A stretch of 64,000 nucleotides of DNA from Chryseobacterium foetidum (GTDB taxonomy: Bacteria > Bacteroidota > Bacteroidia > Flavobacteriales > Weeksellaceae). The notes beneath the pieces were generated by a model. It searched no databases and had not been told where the DNA came from. It was given only the letters and a program-made list of their open reading frames with translations. Within the stretch, counting starts at the first letter, position 1. Each line of letters starts with the position of its first letter. Below, in pieces: positions 35,044-44,383 of the stretch. The translations under genes were made by a program, and so were the position numbers. The stretch covers positions 806,001-870,000 of the forward strand of contig NZ_JAMXIA010000001.1 of the NCBI RefSeq assembly GCF_025457425.1, read 5' to 3'.

Positions 35044-36126
35044 ATGTCAAAAAATATCTTAAACTGGCAAAAAATCTATCTCGACTATTCCCCAAAACTT
35101 TTGGGGATTTGTCGCAGATATATAACAGATCTTCAGGCTGCGGAAGATATTGTGCAGGACAGTTTTATGACGGCAATGCAGAAAGACCATCAGTTAAAGG
35201 ATGAAAAAGCAATTTTTGGATGGCTCAAAAAAATTGTTGTCAACAATGCTTTACAGATGATCAGAAAGACCAGCAAAGAAACTTTTATTACAACCGAACC
35301 ATCAGAAATTCCAGATACATTAACCGAAATGACAACTTCTGCACCTGACGACAAAAAACACATTTTAGCATACGACTTTACAAGAGCACAGCTTCTGCAG
35401 TCGATCGATAACTTACCTTCGCAGCAAAAATCAGTATTCAATCTTTATTTTATTGAAAATTATTCCCATGCAGAGATTTCACAAATGATGGAAATTCCGG
35501 TTAATACTTCAAAATCTCATCTGTTGAGAGCAAAAAAATCGGTGCAGAATTATTTATTGACTCATTTTGTAAGTAAGGAAACGCCAAAAAACAAAATGGC
35601 TTTACTCCTTATTTTTTTCGGGTTTGGAAACAGCCTTTGGGGACGGACATTCCAAAGCAAATTTTCAGATTTTGCGATTGTGCCTCAAAAAAGTTTTAAT
35701 ATTCCGTCAGACTCAGCCGTAAATCAGGTGAGTTTTTCTTCAGCCACAAGTTTTTTAACACAAAATCTGATCATTGGAAGTACTGCTGTGATTATAGTTT
35801 CAGGAACAGTTGCCTGGTTTAATCAGAAAAATGATTCAACAAAAACATCTCGTGCAAATATTTCAAAACCCATGGTTAAGAACGAAAAACCAAAAATTAC
35901 AACTTTAGAAACGGAATCCGATAAACAGGTTGAAAACAATCTTATCACAATGGAAACAGTTGCTGACAAAACAGATCAGGAAAAAATTGAGGCTGTAAAA
36001 GAGGAAACAAAATCAACTTCGAAAAAGCAAATAATACAGATAAAAGATTCAGCTGAAAAACCTGCTCAGCAAATCGTTGTAGTAAAAAAAGTTATTCAGA
36101 GAGACACAGTTTTTATTGAAAGGTAA
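35044..36126 (+). CDS. Membrane-tethered ECF sigma factor
   Basis: 360 residues. The first 175 are an ECF sigma-70 factor: region 2 (YSPKLLGICRRYITDLQAAEDIVQDSF, about residues 15-41) and region 4 (LPSQQKSVFNLYFIENYSHAEIS, about 124-146, then SKSHLLRAKKSVQNYLL). A hydrophobic helix at about 185-199 and a clear membrane segment at about 241-259 (NLIIGSTAVIIVSGTVAWF) follow, with a C-terminal tail of about 100 residues, rich in Lys, Glu and Thr, ending QRDTVFIER. The sigma factor thus carries its own membrane anchor; release could be proteolytic. Topology with one or two spans is unsettled. Confidence 0.8.
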   Translation: MSKNILNWQKIYLDYSPKLLGICRRYITDLQAAEDIVQDSFMTAMQKDHQLKDEKAIFGWLKKIVVNNALQMIRKTSKETFITTEPSEIPDTLTEMTTSAPDDKKHILAYDFTRAQLLQSIDNLPSQQKSVFNLYFIENYSHAEISQMMEIPVNTSKSHLLRAKKSVQNYLLTHFVSKETPKNKMALLLIFFGFGNSLWGRTFQSKFSDFAIVPQKSFNIPSDSAVNQVSFSSATSFLTQNLIIGSTAVIIVSGTVAWFNQKNDSTKTSRANISKPMVKNEKPKITTLETESDKQVENNLITMETVADKTDQEKIEAVKEETKSTSKKQIIQIKDSAEKPAQQIVVVKKVIQRDTVFIER

Positions 36127-36137
36127 ATTTTTGAATT

Positions 36138-36998
36138 ATGCTCCAAAGATTCCTGATATTCTGCTTTCTGATTACTCTGACTTCCGTTTTTTCGCAGCGT
36201 AAAAAACTTGACACGGTCTATGTCTACGAAAAAGTGATCGTTTATGACACTATTTATCTGGAGAAAGCTGTTCGTTTTAAGTTCACAGATATTGATCTTC
36301 CAAAAATTTCAACAGGTGACCTGATTTTGAAACAGATATCTTCCGAGAAATCGGATTATAACCCTACAACGCCAGGAAAGTGGAATTTAGGAGTTGAAGC
36401 GGGCATTGGACTGAAAAAAAATATCTGGTCCGAAAGTGCTTCAGAAAAAAATCAGTTTGGTGAAAACATCGGGCTTTGGATTTCGGGAAGTTTTTTCAGG
36501 TCAAAACTTTCTCTTCAGTTAGCAGCAAATCTTCACCACTGGAACCAGACTTTTAAGCTCGATGCCAATCAGGATGAGACTTTCCTGAATGGTTACTATT
36601 TTACTGAAGACAACCAACCTCTTCTGTTTCAAAAATTTAATGATGAACATTTTGAACTGGTTTTAGAGTTGAAAGCAATTTACGAATGGAAAAAAATCCG
36701 TCCTTTTGCCGGTGTTTTACTCAATCAAAATTATTATAAAATGAAATTTCTTGTTCCTGAAAACAGAATGCTGGCGAAAGAGGAAAACTTCACAAATAAT
36801 CAGATCAACATTGGATTTTCCTTAGGATTACAATATCAAATATTCAAAAGATTTTTATTGGAGTTGGAATATCAGCAGTTTAAAATCAATAATCTTTCTT
36901 TAAAAAACAATGACTTTCATTTTGACATTTTTAAGACTAACAATACCTTTGCTGAAAGAAAACTGGGTTTAGGAATTTCCTATTTTATTTCTAAATAA
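36138..36998 (+). CDS. Outer-membrane beta-barrel-like protein of the sigma unit
   Basis: 286 residues. It has a signal peptide (MLQRFLIFCFLITLTSVFS), then KLDTVYVYEKVIVYDTIYLEK, which resembles the end of the sigma factor protein (KKVIQRDTVFIE). The second half alternates aromatic strands (WNLGVEAGIGLKKNIW, LQLAANLHHW, FAGVLLNQNYYKMKF) and ends with LGLGISYFIS, typical of a small beta barrel. The gene starts 11 bases after the sigma gene. Shared 'DTV' motifs could be contact regions, but this is inference. Confidence 0.65.
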   Translation: MLQRFLIFCFLITLTSVFSQRKKLDTVYVYEKVIVYDTIYLEKAVRFKFTDIDLPKISTGDLILKQISSEKSDYNPTTPGKWNLGVEAGIGLKKNIWSESASEKNQFGENIGLWISGSFFRSKLSLQLAANLHHWNQTFKLDANQDETFLNGYYFTEDNQPLLFQKFNDEHFELVLELKAIYEWKKIRPFAGVLLNQNYYKMKFLVPENRMLAKEENFTNNQINIGFSLGLQYQIFKRFLLELEYQQFKINNLSLKNNDFHFDIFKTNNTFAERKLGLGISYFISK

Positions 36999-37022
36999 AA
37001 GTTTTCAAAATGTTTCAATATT

Positions 37023-37991
37023 ATGATTTATTTCAAATTTCCTTTCGACGAAAAACTCTATTCTACCGACGAAAATTTAGATATTAATTCTGTTATTTTT
37101 CACAGTTTTACGAATAACCAAAACATAAAAATATCAGGAAAAATCGTTGAAACAGATCAAAATGATTTTGATAGTTTAGATTTAAATTCCGAAATTCTAT
37201 CTGAAGACAAAACCAATTTCGAAGCAGAAACAAAAGAAGAATATCTTCGAAAACTGGCGGAGGTAATCGGAATCATTAAAGAAAACAATCTTCCCAAACT
37301 TGTTCTTTCAAGACGGAAAATAGTAAATAATTTTGATGAAATTGATTTAAAAAGCAGCTTTGTTAATCTCTGTCAAAATTATCCTAATGCTTTCAAATAT
37401 CTTTTCATCCAAGGAGAAACGTCTTGGATAGGCGGATTTTCCGAGATTTTAGGGAAATTTAATAAGTCAACCCATGAATTTGAAACGATGAGCATTGCAG
37501 GAACAATTCCTGTTTCTGAAGAGTGGACAGAAAAGGAAATCGAGGAACAGAAGCCGGTTTCAAACTACATCAGAGAGATTTTGAAAAAGTACTCCGAAAA
37601 TATAATTGAATCGGAAACTTACGATCATATTTCAGGAAATATTAAACATTTAAAAACAGATTTTAAAATTAAAATCAATCCTGAAAATTTAGATTCGATT
37701 ATTCAGGAACTTCACCCAACGCCTGCCGTTTGCGGAATTCCTAAAGATTTTTGTGCGGAAATTATTCAAAAAGTAGAGAAATTTCCGAGAGAACTGTACG
37801 CCGGTTACATTAAAATTGAAACGGAAGATTACATTCAGTATTTTGTAAATCTGCGCTGTGCGAGGCTGTATAAAAATTCTGTTCATCTCTTTGTTGGCGG
37901 CGGAATTACAGCCCAAAGCAACCCTGAAAAAGAATGGAGCGAGACCGAACTGAAATCTGAAGCTGTTCTGAAAAATCTTGTATTTAAATAA
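37023..37991 (+). CDS. menF: Isochorismate synthase
   Basis: 322 residues of the chorismate-binding family. The motifs MSIAGTIPVS, HPTPAVCGIP, RELYAGYI and FVGGGITAQSNPEKEW-SETELKSE are the active-site and Mg-binding segments. It converts chorismate to isochorismate, the first step to menaquinone; o-succinylbenzoate synthase (menC) is elsewhere in this window at 61.5-62.5 kb. It may also be used for siderophores, but no such cluster is present. A strong terminator follows. Confidence 0.93.
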   Translation: MIYFKFPFDEKLYSTDENLDINSVIFHSFTNNQNIKISGKIVETDQNDFDSLDLNSEILSEDKTNFEAETKEEYLRKLAEVIGIIKENNLPKLVLSRRKIVNNFDEIDLKSSFVNLCQNYPNAFKYLFIQGETSWIGGFSEILGKFNKSTHEFETMSIAGTIPVSEEWTEKEIEEQKPVSNYIREILKKYSENIIESETYDHISGNIKHLKTDFKIKINPENLDSIIQELHPTPAVCGIPKDFCAEIIQKVEKFPRELYAGYIKIETEDYIQYFVNLRCARLYKNSVHLFVGGGITAQSNPEKEWSETELKSEAVLKNLVFK

Positions 37992-37995
37992 CATA

Positions 37996-38021
37996 AAAAG
38001 CCTTTCATTTCTGAAAGGCTT
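37996..38021. terminator. Terminator between convergent genes
   Basis: A perfect 10-base-pair stem (AAAGCCTTTC/GAAAGGCTTT, loop of six) with T-rich flanks, between menF and the convergent 64-residue gene. Confidence 0.85.
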
Positions 38022-38045
38022 TCTGTTTGAATAATAAAATTCAAA

Positions 38046-38240
38046 TTATTTTTTTACACCGATTTTACTCCATGTATTCAGTACGAAAATTATAGCAACA
38101 CCCAAGATACCGGCGATTGCTGAGAAAACGAATTTAGAATTGTCTTCTTCTGTAAGTTTCAAATTCCAATCAATTGCATAAACGTTGATTGCTGTAAACA
38201 CAATAAAAACTACTAAAAATACTTTATAAAATTTCTGCAT
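38046..38240 (-). CDS. Small membrane protein, two TM segments
   Basis: 64 residues: MQKFYKVFLVVFIVFTAINVYAI (signal-like helix) and FVFSAIAGILGVAIIFVLNTW. It starts 2 bases after the MarC gene's stop, so both belong to one operon. No family recognised. Confidence 0.6.
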   Translation of the reverse strand: MQKFYKVFLVVFIVFTAINVYAIDWNLKLTEEDNSKFVFSAIAGILGVAIIFVLNTWSKIGVKK

Positions 38241-38242
38241 AA

Positions 38243-38854
38243 CTAAAAATGAATATAATTCTGAACCAGCTGTGTAAAGTTGGCGGTGAATAATTTAATT
38301 GAAATGGCCAGCAAAATAATACCGAAAACCTTCTGCAAAATCGAGAGCGTTGCCTCTCCCATTTTCTTTTCAAGCCACGGAGCCAATTTCAGCACCAAAT
38401 ATACAAAAATTGTGTTGAGTACAATTCCTAAAATAATGTTAATGTCATGAAATTCTGCACGTAAAGAAAGTGTCGTTGTTAAAGTTCCGGCTCCTGCAAC
38501 CAAAGGAAACGCAATGGGAACGATCGATGCAGCTTTAGCTTCGGTAGTTTTATTTATTTCGATACCGAGAATCATTTCTAGTGCGATAATAAAAATAACA
38601 AATGCTCCCGCCACCGCAAACGAGTTGATATCGACACCAATGAATTTCAGAAGTTTATTCCCGACAAACAGGAAAGAAATCATAATCAAACCCGCAGTGA
38701 TAGATGCTTTTTTGGAATCAATATGACCAAATTTCTGCTTTAAACTGACAATAATCGGAATGGATCCCAAAATGTCAATCACCGCAAAAAGAACCATGAA
38801 ACAGGTGATTATTTCCTTGATAGAAAAACCGTCAAAAATTTCATTCATAACCAA
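38243..38854 (-). CDS. MarC family integral membrane protein
   Basis: 203 residues with six hydrophobic segments and the family motifs DILGSIPIIVSL, GNKLLKFIGVDINSFAVAGAF and PIAFPLVAGAGTLTTTL. MarC proteins (NAAT/UPF0056) are inner-membrane proteins of unclear transport role. Followed by the 64-residue membrane protein in the same transcript. Confidence 0.9.
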   Translation of the reverse strand: MVMNEIFDGFSIKEIITCFMVLFAVIDILGSIPIIVSLKQKFGHIDSKKASITAGLIMISFLFVGNKLLKFIGVDINSFAVAGAFVIFIIALEMILGIEINKTTEAKAASIVPIAFPLVAGAGTLTTTLSLRAEFHDINIILGIVLNTIFVYLVLKLAPWLEKKMGEATLSILQKVFGIILLAISIKLFTANFTQLVQNYIHF

Positions 38855-38891
38855 TTTTTAATAATTTCGCAAAATTATGAATAAAAAATGA

Positions 38892-40637
38892 TTATTTGCT
38901 AATTTTAGAATAAATATTGATGATATCTTTATACAGATCATCAAGCGAATGCTCAGAGCGAACCGGCGAATATTTTTCCATCTGAATCCGCTGCTCCAGA
39001 TTCTGATATTCTTCGGCAACCGAACGGCCTTTGAAATTCTCCAGGAAGGAAACAAAACTACCACCCTGACTTTGGAAATACTCGTTTCTTACTTCAGCGT
39101 CAAGCTCTGAAACGGTAGAAAAGAAGGCTTCAAAATTCTGTTCGCTTTTAAGATTGTTCAGATATGAAAAGTAATCTGAGACATCAGTTTTCAGTCTTTC
39201 TCTGATTTCAGCTTCGGTTTCTGCTACAGATCCCAATGGTTTTGTGCTTATGCTTTCGGCAACCAATCGCTGCTTTTTTTGCCATTTTCTGAATGCAAAG
39301 TAGATCATCAACAATCCAAGAAGTATTGAAGTATTGATGAGTAGAATATTCCAGTTGAACTTTCTCTTTTCTTTTACTTTGAATGCGGTTGTCTGCAAAA
39401 CAGGACTGTCCACCGTTTCAAGGAAATCGTTGGTGTAGTCGTTCATCTTTTCAACAGTTGTTTTGCTGTCAGCGAGTTGCTCAGCCGTTAGAGCATTTAA
39501 AACCAAAGACTTAGATCCGATGTTAATATATTCTTCATTATCGGGATTGAAAAACGAAAACTCTTCAGTTTTAATATTTAAAATACCTGCTTTGTGAGGA
39601 ATGATAATGTAATTTGCAGAAATATTTCCCGTAAAACCACCTTGTCCCGCAACAAAATTATTGACAATTTTCGGGGCAAAAATTTCGTAGTCATCAGATT
39701 TTTCAATTTCAGGCAAATGCATATTCGCCAGATTACCTTCTCCTGAAACCTTTACAGTGACATTGATTGGCTTTTTAGCTTCCACTTTTTCGTCAGTAGA
39801 TTTATAGACATCCACTTTAAATTTTCCTACTGCATTATTAAAACCTTCAGGAGCGTCTGCAGGAAGTTTTTTTACGTTCAGTTTTACTTTATTGGAAGCA
39901 ATTTTGTTACTGCCTGAATATGAACTTACCGATGCCGAGACCGCCGGCACTTCCACGTAACCGGCTTCATTAGGGAAAACCATAAACACGGCAAGAATCT
40001 GCGTCGGCATATTAGAAATTCCCGAAGGATCGATTTCTGATTTATTAAAATTAATCGGGTGAACATCGAGATTTTCCTCTTTTGGAAGTTTAATATTTTT
40101 AACCTTTCTGAGATTATCAATATTTCTGGAATATCCTCTTAAAATGGCAACCGTTGGCTGATCCTGATAGACTTCACGGTCATCAATTTCCATATTGAGA
40201 TATACATCACTGGATGCTACAGTCTTGGCAGGGACTTTTTTCTCAATATCTTTAATGAAAATATCGAAAGGTTCGGTTTTGTAAATTTTATTGTTGATGT
40301 TTACCAGCACAGATCCAATCCTTATTTTACCTTTCTGCTTGGGCTCAAGCGCAATTCTGGTGATAGATTTTGTAGAATTGGTGTTGGTTTCAGGATCCAG
40401 AAGCCCGTCCCGGTAAGATGCACTTCCCACCATATTGAATTTTGACAGATCAGGTAACTGCAGACGGCTTTGCTGAACGAGATCGTCACCGTTAAGCTCA
40501 AGAACGATGGTAAGATTTATTATATCCCGCCCTTCGTAATCAGATTTGTCTGATTTCATCGTCAAATTGACCTGACCATAAGTAGCTATGGAGGTCAATA
40601 ATATCAGTATGTAAATAAATTTTTCTGTCATCACCAA
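38892..40637 (-). CDS. batD: BatD-like protein of the aerotolerance operon
   Basis: 581 residues. A signal peptide (MTEKFIYILILLTSIATYGQ) precedes several Ig-like beta domains (residues about 20-430, e.g. YEGRDIINLTIVLELNGDDL, VTVKVSGEGNLANMHLPEIEK), one membrane helix near 435-455 (NILLINTSILLGLLMIYFAF) and a cytosolic C-terminus. This is the BatD layout. It forms with BatA, BatB and BatC a periplasmic/inner-membrane complex linked to oxidative-stress tolerance and MoxR chaperone function. Overlaps the upstream batC by 7 bases. Confidence 0.9.
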   Translation of the reverse strand: MVMTEKFIYILILLTSIATYGQVNLTMKSDKSDYEGRDIINLTIVLELNGDDLVQQSRLQLPDLSKFNMVGSASYRDGLLDPETNTNSTKSITRIALEPKQKGKIRIGSVLVNINNKIYKTEPFDIFIKDIEKKVPAKTVASSDVYLNMEIDDREVYQDQPTVAILRGYSRNIDNLRKVKNIKLPKEENLDVHPINFNKSEIDPSGISNMPTQILAVFMVFPNEAGYVEVPAVSASVSSYSGSNKIASNKVKLNVKKLPADAPEGFNNAVGKFKVDVYKSTDEKVEAKKPINVTVKVSGEGNLANMHLPEIEKSDDYEIFAPKIVNNFVAGQGGFTGNISANYIIIPHKAGILNIKTEEFSFFNPDNEEYINIGSKSLVLNALTAEQLADSKTTVEKMNDYTNDFLETVDSPVLQTTAFKVKEKRKFNWNILLINTSILLGLLMIYFAFRKWQKKQRLVAESISTKPLGSVAETEAEIRERLKTDVSDYFSYLNNLKSEQNFEAFFSTVSELDAEVRNEYFQSQGGSFVSFLENFKGRSVAEEYQNLEQRIQMEKYSPVRSEHSLDDLYKDIINIYSKISK

Positions 40638-41368
40638 TCTTTCTCGTTGCTCTCTGGCATCGAATAAGAATTGTCATTTAATATTCTTCTGGCAGTCTGC
40701 TTTTCTCTTTCGCCAATATGGTTGAGTAATTTTCTCTGATCCTCTTTAGAAAGTTTACCTTCCGTATTTCCCTTTTTGGCATCTTCAGGATTCTTTCCTT
40801 CACCTTCGTTCTGCTGTCCTTTTCCCTGACTTTGATTTTTTTCTTGGCTGTCGCCGTCTTTTCCTTTGTTCTGATCATCGCCGCCGCCCGATTTTCCGGA
40901 GCTGCTGCTTTGTTCTTTATCTCTCTGCTCTTTTTTCAGTTTGAGCATTGCAATTTCATAATTCTTACGCGTCGGTTCGCTGTATGGCTTTTGTTTTAAA
41001 GAGCTTTTGTAAGCTTTTGCAGCTTTTTCGGCATCATCCAGCTTCATGTAGGCATTTCCCAAATTGTGCAGGGCAGCAGCCTTATCTTCAACATTCTGTG
41101 CAAGCTTTTCTGCTTTTGAAAATTCCGCTTTTGCGTCTTCAAACTTTTCACTTTTATAGAATGCGTTTCCAAGATTGTAGTGTGCTGCAAAGTCTTCACT
41201 GTTCATCTTTACCGCTTCTGTAAATTTAGATGAGGCACCTTCATAATCTTTAGCCTTAAATTTCACATTGCCATCCCTTACCAATATTCGGTATTCTGTC
41301 TGTGCAAAAACCGAGTTTTGAAACAGGAAAACCAAGAGAAACGACAAAAAGAATATTTTAGTATTCAT
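40631..41368 (-). CDS. batC: TPR protein of the Bat operon (BatC-like)
   Basis: 245 residues. A signal peptide precedes three to four TPR repeats (residues about 24-135: VKFKAKDYEGASSKFTEAVK, AAHYNLGNAFYKSEKFEDAK, AAALHNLGNAYMKLDDAEKA). The tail (about 150-215) is a low-complexity Lys/Gly/Glu/Gln-rich stretch (GGGDDQNKGKDGDSQEKNQ), and the end is a basic-acidic helix. This is typical of BatC. It overlaps batD. Confidence 0.88.
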   Translation of the reverse strand: MNTKIFFLSFLLVFLFQNSVFAQTEYRILVRDGNVKFKAKDYEGASSKFTEAVKMNSEDFAAHYNLGNAFYKSEKFEDAKAEFSKAEKLAQNVEDKAAALHNLGNAYMKLDDAEKAAKAYKSSLKQKPYSEPTRKNYEIAMLKLKKEQRDKEQSSSSGKSGGGDDQNKGKDGDSQEKNQSQGKGQQNEGEGKNPEDAKKGNTEGKLSKEDQRKLLNHIGEREKQTARRILNDNSYSMPESNEKDW

Positions 41369-41467
41369 CTATTGCAAAATTATTCGTTTATATGTTAATA
41401 AACAGCGTCTTAATTGTTAAAGTTGGGTTAAAGTAATCGGGGCAAATTTAAAATTTTACTACACATT

Positions 41468-42475
41468 TTAAATAGAAAAATCTCTTTTCGGATTAAAAAA
41501 TAAAATAATCAGAAATAAAAAGATAGAAACTCCAAGAAAATACTGATAATAATGATTGGCATTCTGTGATTTCACGTACGTTTCAGACTTCCCTCCTTTT
41601 TTGTTTAAATCTTCAACAATTCTGTCTGGTGCGTCTTTCATGGAATTTCCGTCAATGTAGCTCCCACCAGTAGATGCAGACATATTGACCAAAGCCTGAG
41701 TCTGTCTTTTGGTAACTACCATCTGCCCTGAGTTATCCAGTTTATAACCCATCAGCTGACCGTATTCATACATCGGAACCGGTGCGCCTTCTTCGGTGCC
41801 TACCCCAACTGCAGTGATTGAAATTCCTTCACTGTTGGCAAGCCTCACTGCTGCATTGTCATTGCCTTCATTGTCTTCGCCGTCACTTATTAAAACTACT
41901 TTTCTGGAGCCTTTGGCAACCGTTTTAAACTTTTCTGAAGTAATCTGCATCGCTTTTAAAAAATCAGTACCCTGAACCCGCATGGCGTTGGTTTCAATTT
42001 CGCTTAAATATGTTTCCGCTGCTCCGTAATCGGTTGTTAAAGGCATTACAGAAACGGCATCTCCAGCAAAAACAACAATTCCAACTTTATCATTTTTCAT
42101 CTTCTGCATCGTATTGATCACAAGATTTTTCGCCTGATCCAGACGGCTCGGTTCAATATCTTCTGCGTTCATTGAATTTGAAATATCGAGAACAAATATT
42201 ACGTTGCTGAGTTTCTGTTCAGATTTTACAGTTTCAGATCCATTCAACAAATCAATTATTGAAAAAATTAAAAACAAAACCGCCAGCAGATACAAAAATG
42301 GAAAGAATTTCACAAAAGACGAATTCTTTTCAAACAAAGCCTCATGAAATTTCGATTCTGCAAAAATTGCCTTTCTCGCTTTTTTCCATCTTAAAAACCG
42401 GATCACGATGAAAGACAGCAGCGGCAGAAGCAACAGCAGAAGTAAATACCAGTAATTTCCCAGATCCCAGCTCAT
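41468..42475 (-). CDS. batB: VWA-domain protein BatB
   Basis: 335 residues, two N-terminal membrane helices, then a von Willebrand A domain with the MIDAS VLDISNSMNAEDIEPSRL and VLISDGEDNEGN, and a C-terminal membrane helix (YYQYFLGVSIFLFLIILFF). Typical BatB. The ATG overlaps the stop of batA by one base, so the two are coupled. Confidence 0.92.
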   Translation of the reverse strand: MSWDLGNYWYLLLLLLLPLLSFIVIRFLRWKKARKAIFAESKFHEALFEKNSSFVKFFPFLYLLAVLFLIFSIIDLLNGSETVKSEQKLSNVIFVLDISNSMNAEDIEPSRLDQAKNLVINTMQKMKNDKVGIVVFAGDAVSVMPLTTDYGAAETYLSEIETNAMRVQGTDFLKAMQITSEKFKTVAKGSRKVVLISDGEDNEGNDNAAVRLANSEGISITAVGVGTEEGAPVPMYEYGQLMGYKLDNSGQMVVTKRQTQALVNMSASTGGSYIDGNSMKDAPDRIVEDLNKKGGKSETYVKSQNANHYYQYFLGVSIFLFLIILFFNPKRDFSI

Positions 42476-43464
42476 CAGTTTAAAAATTTATATAAAACCC
42501 ATCTCAAAAGTGCATCGAAAAGCAAAATCCCGAGTGCTATCCAAAGAAAAAATCTGAAATGTTCTTCATAATTGTAAGTCTTTGAAGAGTTGACATCAGA
42601 CTTTTCAAGAAGGTTAATTTCATTGTAGACCGCCTCCAGTTTATCGCCTGAAGTTGCACGGTAATATCTCCCTCCCGTGATTTCAGCAATTTCTCCAAGA
42701 GTGCCTTCATCGATGGTTACGGGCATTTCATTGTAAATATATCCAAACTCATCCACTCCGGTGGGCATTAAAGCATAGCCTTCAGTTCCAATACCAATAC
42801 AATAAACTTTAATGTTGCTCGATTTTGCCAACTCGGCAGCCAAAAGTGGTGGCATCACATTTTGAATATTGCTTACCCCATCTGTCATTAAAATCACGAT
42901 TTTGCTCTTTGCCTTGCTTTGTCTGAGGTGATTGACAGCAACGGCCAACCCCTCGCCTACCGCCGTTCCGTCTTCCATTTCCCGCTGATTGATGTTTTTG
43001 ATCTCATGTATCACGGCATCATGATCAAATGTGAGCGGCATTTTCGGAAAAGCTTCCAGTTTATAGGTCACAAGACCAATTCTGTCATTAGGTCTTTTAT
43101 TAACAAAATCGACAGCGATATTTTTTAAAACAGATAACCTGTCGGGCTCAAAATCTGTTGCCAACATACTCAGGGAAACGTCGACCGCAAGCATAATATC
43201 AATTCCTTTGGTCTCATCCTGATCCTGACTGATGGTGAAACTTCTCGGTCTTGCCATTGCGATAATCAGAAAGCTCAGAATAAGGTATTTTGAAATTTTG
43301 AGGAGAAAAAGTACGGCTTTAATTCCGCTTCGGCTTTCCATATTTTTGGTGGACGGTACAACGATTCCCTTTCTTTTTTTTCTGCTAAAATCTAAAATGA
43401 AAAGAGGCAGAAACGCAAGAAAAAGCAGCAAAAACCACGGACTGTACAATTCGTAATTAAACAT
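42475..43464 (-). CDS. batA: VWA-domain protein BatA
   Basis: 329 residues. N-terminal helices (LYSPWFLLLFLAFLPLF, LKISKYLILSFLIIAMA), a VWA domain with MIDAS AVDVSLSMLATDFEPDRL, VILMTDGVSN, and a C-terminal helix (HFRFFLWIALGILLFDAL). The pair with the next gene is the classic BatA-BatB order. Overlaps the upstream gene by 8 bases. Confidence 0.92.
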   Translation of the reverse strand: MFNYELYSPWFLLLFLAFLPLFILDFSRKKRKGIVVPSTKNMESRSGIKAVLFLLKISKYLILSFLIIAMARPRSFTISQDQDETKGIDIMLAVDVSLSMLATDFEPDRLSVLKNIAVDFVNKRPNDRIGLVTYKLEAFPKMPLTFDHDAVIHEIKNINQREMEDGTAVGEGLAVAVNHLRQSKAKSKIVILMTDGVSNIQNVMPPLLAAELAKSSNIKVYCIGIGTEGYALMPTGVDEFGYIYNEMPVTIDEGTLGEIAEITGGRYYRATSGDKLEAVYNEINLLEKSDVNSSKTYNYEEHFRFFLWIALGILLFDALLRWVLYKFLN

Positions 43465-44353
43465 CCTTTCTCAGATTTTCAAATTCGATATCTTTCGCAG
43501 ACTTTTCCACAACGGTTTTTATATCTGAGAAATCTTTCTGCATAGTGGTTTCATCCGGAAATGTTTTGGCAAATTTCACCAAATCTCCACGCAGGAAAAC
43601 CTCTTCCACTATTTTTTCACTTTCAGGAGAAATTGTGTTATTCTGTTTCATTGCATCAATCAAATCATCCGTAAGCAAAACTTCCGCAGGCAAATGATAC
43701 TGCGTTGTGATAAAACGTCTTGAAATATCGATTAATTCAACATAAAAAGATCTGAAATCTCCGTTTTCGATGTACTTTTTCTTTTTTAAAACATCCAGTT
43801 CCTTCAAAGTGAGATTGGTCGTGATTTTAGGTGAAGATTTTGGTCTTCTTCCATATTTTAAAATAATAATGATCGCAATTATTAAAGCAATAACAGCCAA
43901 CGCCGCCAAAATGTAAAATTTGTAAAGTTCCCAGTAATCTGCCATCTCAAGGTCAACTTCTTTGTTGCTCATGATGTCGTTGATCACGTCTTCTTTCGTA
44001 GCTGTATTCACCACTTCAATTTCATAAGCGGGAGTTCTGTGAATTTCGTCACCCACTTTAAATTCAAGTTCAGGGATGGTAAATTTACCTTCCTCAAATA
44101 CTGCAAATTCTATTTTTCTTTCGTAAGAATCTTCTGAAACACCGATGCTGTCTTTAATTTCTTCAAAATGAAAAGGCAAAAGTTCGTTTTCGCGGGCAGC
44201 ACTTACTTTTTGTCCGTTCAGGTATTTGATTCTGATGATCAGCTGATCAGTTTCGCCCAGAGCCAGCATTTTTTTCTGCAGGTTTGAAGTAATCATCTGC
44301 GCCAGTGAGAGCGATGAACAAAGTATAGAAAATATGAAAAGTATTTTTTTCAA
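43457..44353 (-). CDS. Membrane protein of the Bat operon
   Basis: 298 residues. Signal peptide MKKILFIFSILCSSLSLAQ, a beta-rich periplasmic domain (residues about 20-115, with LGETDQLIIRIKYLNGQKVS and EGKFTIPELEFKVGDEI), one membrane helix at about 145-168 (FYILAALAVIALIIAIIIIL), and a cytosolic helical part. It occupies the position between the DUF58 gene and batA that is usual in Bacteroidota, and its periplasmic domain resembles a short BatD. Role in the complex inferred only. Confidence 0.8.
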   Translation of the reverse strand: MKKILFIFSILCSSLSLAQMITSNLQKKMLALGETDQLIIRIKYLNGQKVSAARENELLPFHFEEIKDSIGVSEDSYERKIEFAVFEEGKFTIPELEFKVGDEIHRTPAYEIEVVNTATKEDVINDIMSNKEVDLEMADYWELYKFYILAALAVIALIIAIIIILKYGRRPKSSPKITTNLTLKELDVLKKKKYIENGDFRSFYVELIDISRRFITTQYHLPAEVLLTDDLIDAMKQNNTISPESEKIVEEVFLRGDLVKFAKTFPDETTMQKDFSDIKTVVEKSAKDIEFENLRKDV

Positions 44354-44383
44354 TTGAAATCTAAGTTTTAAAATATCATTAAA

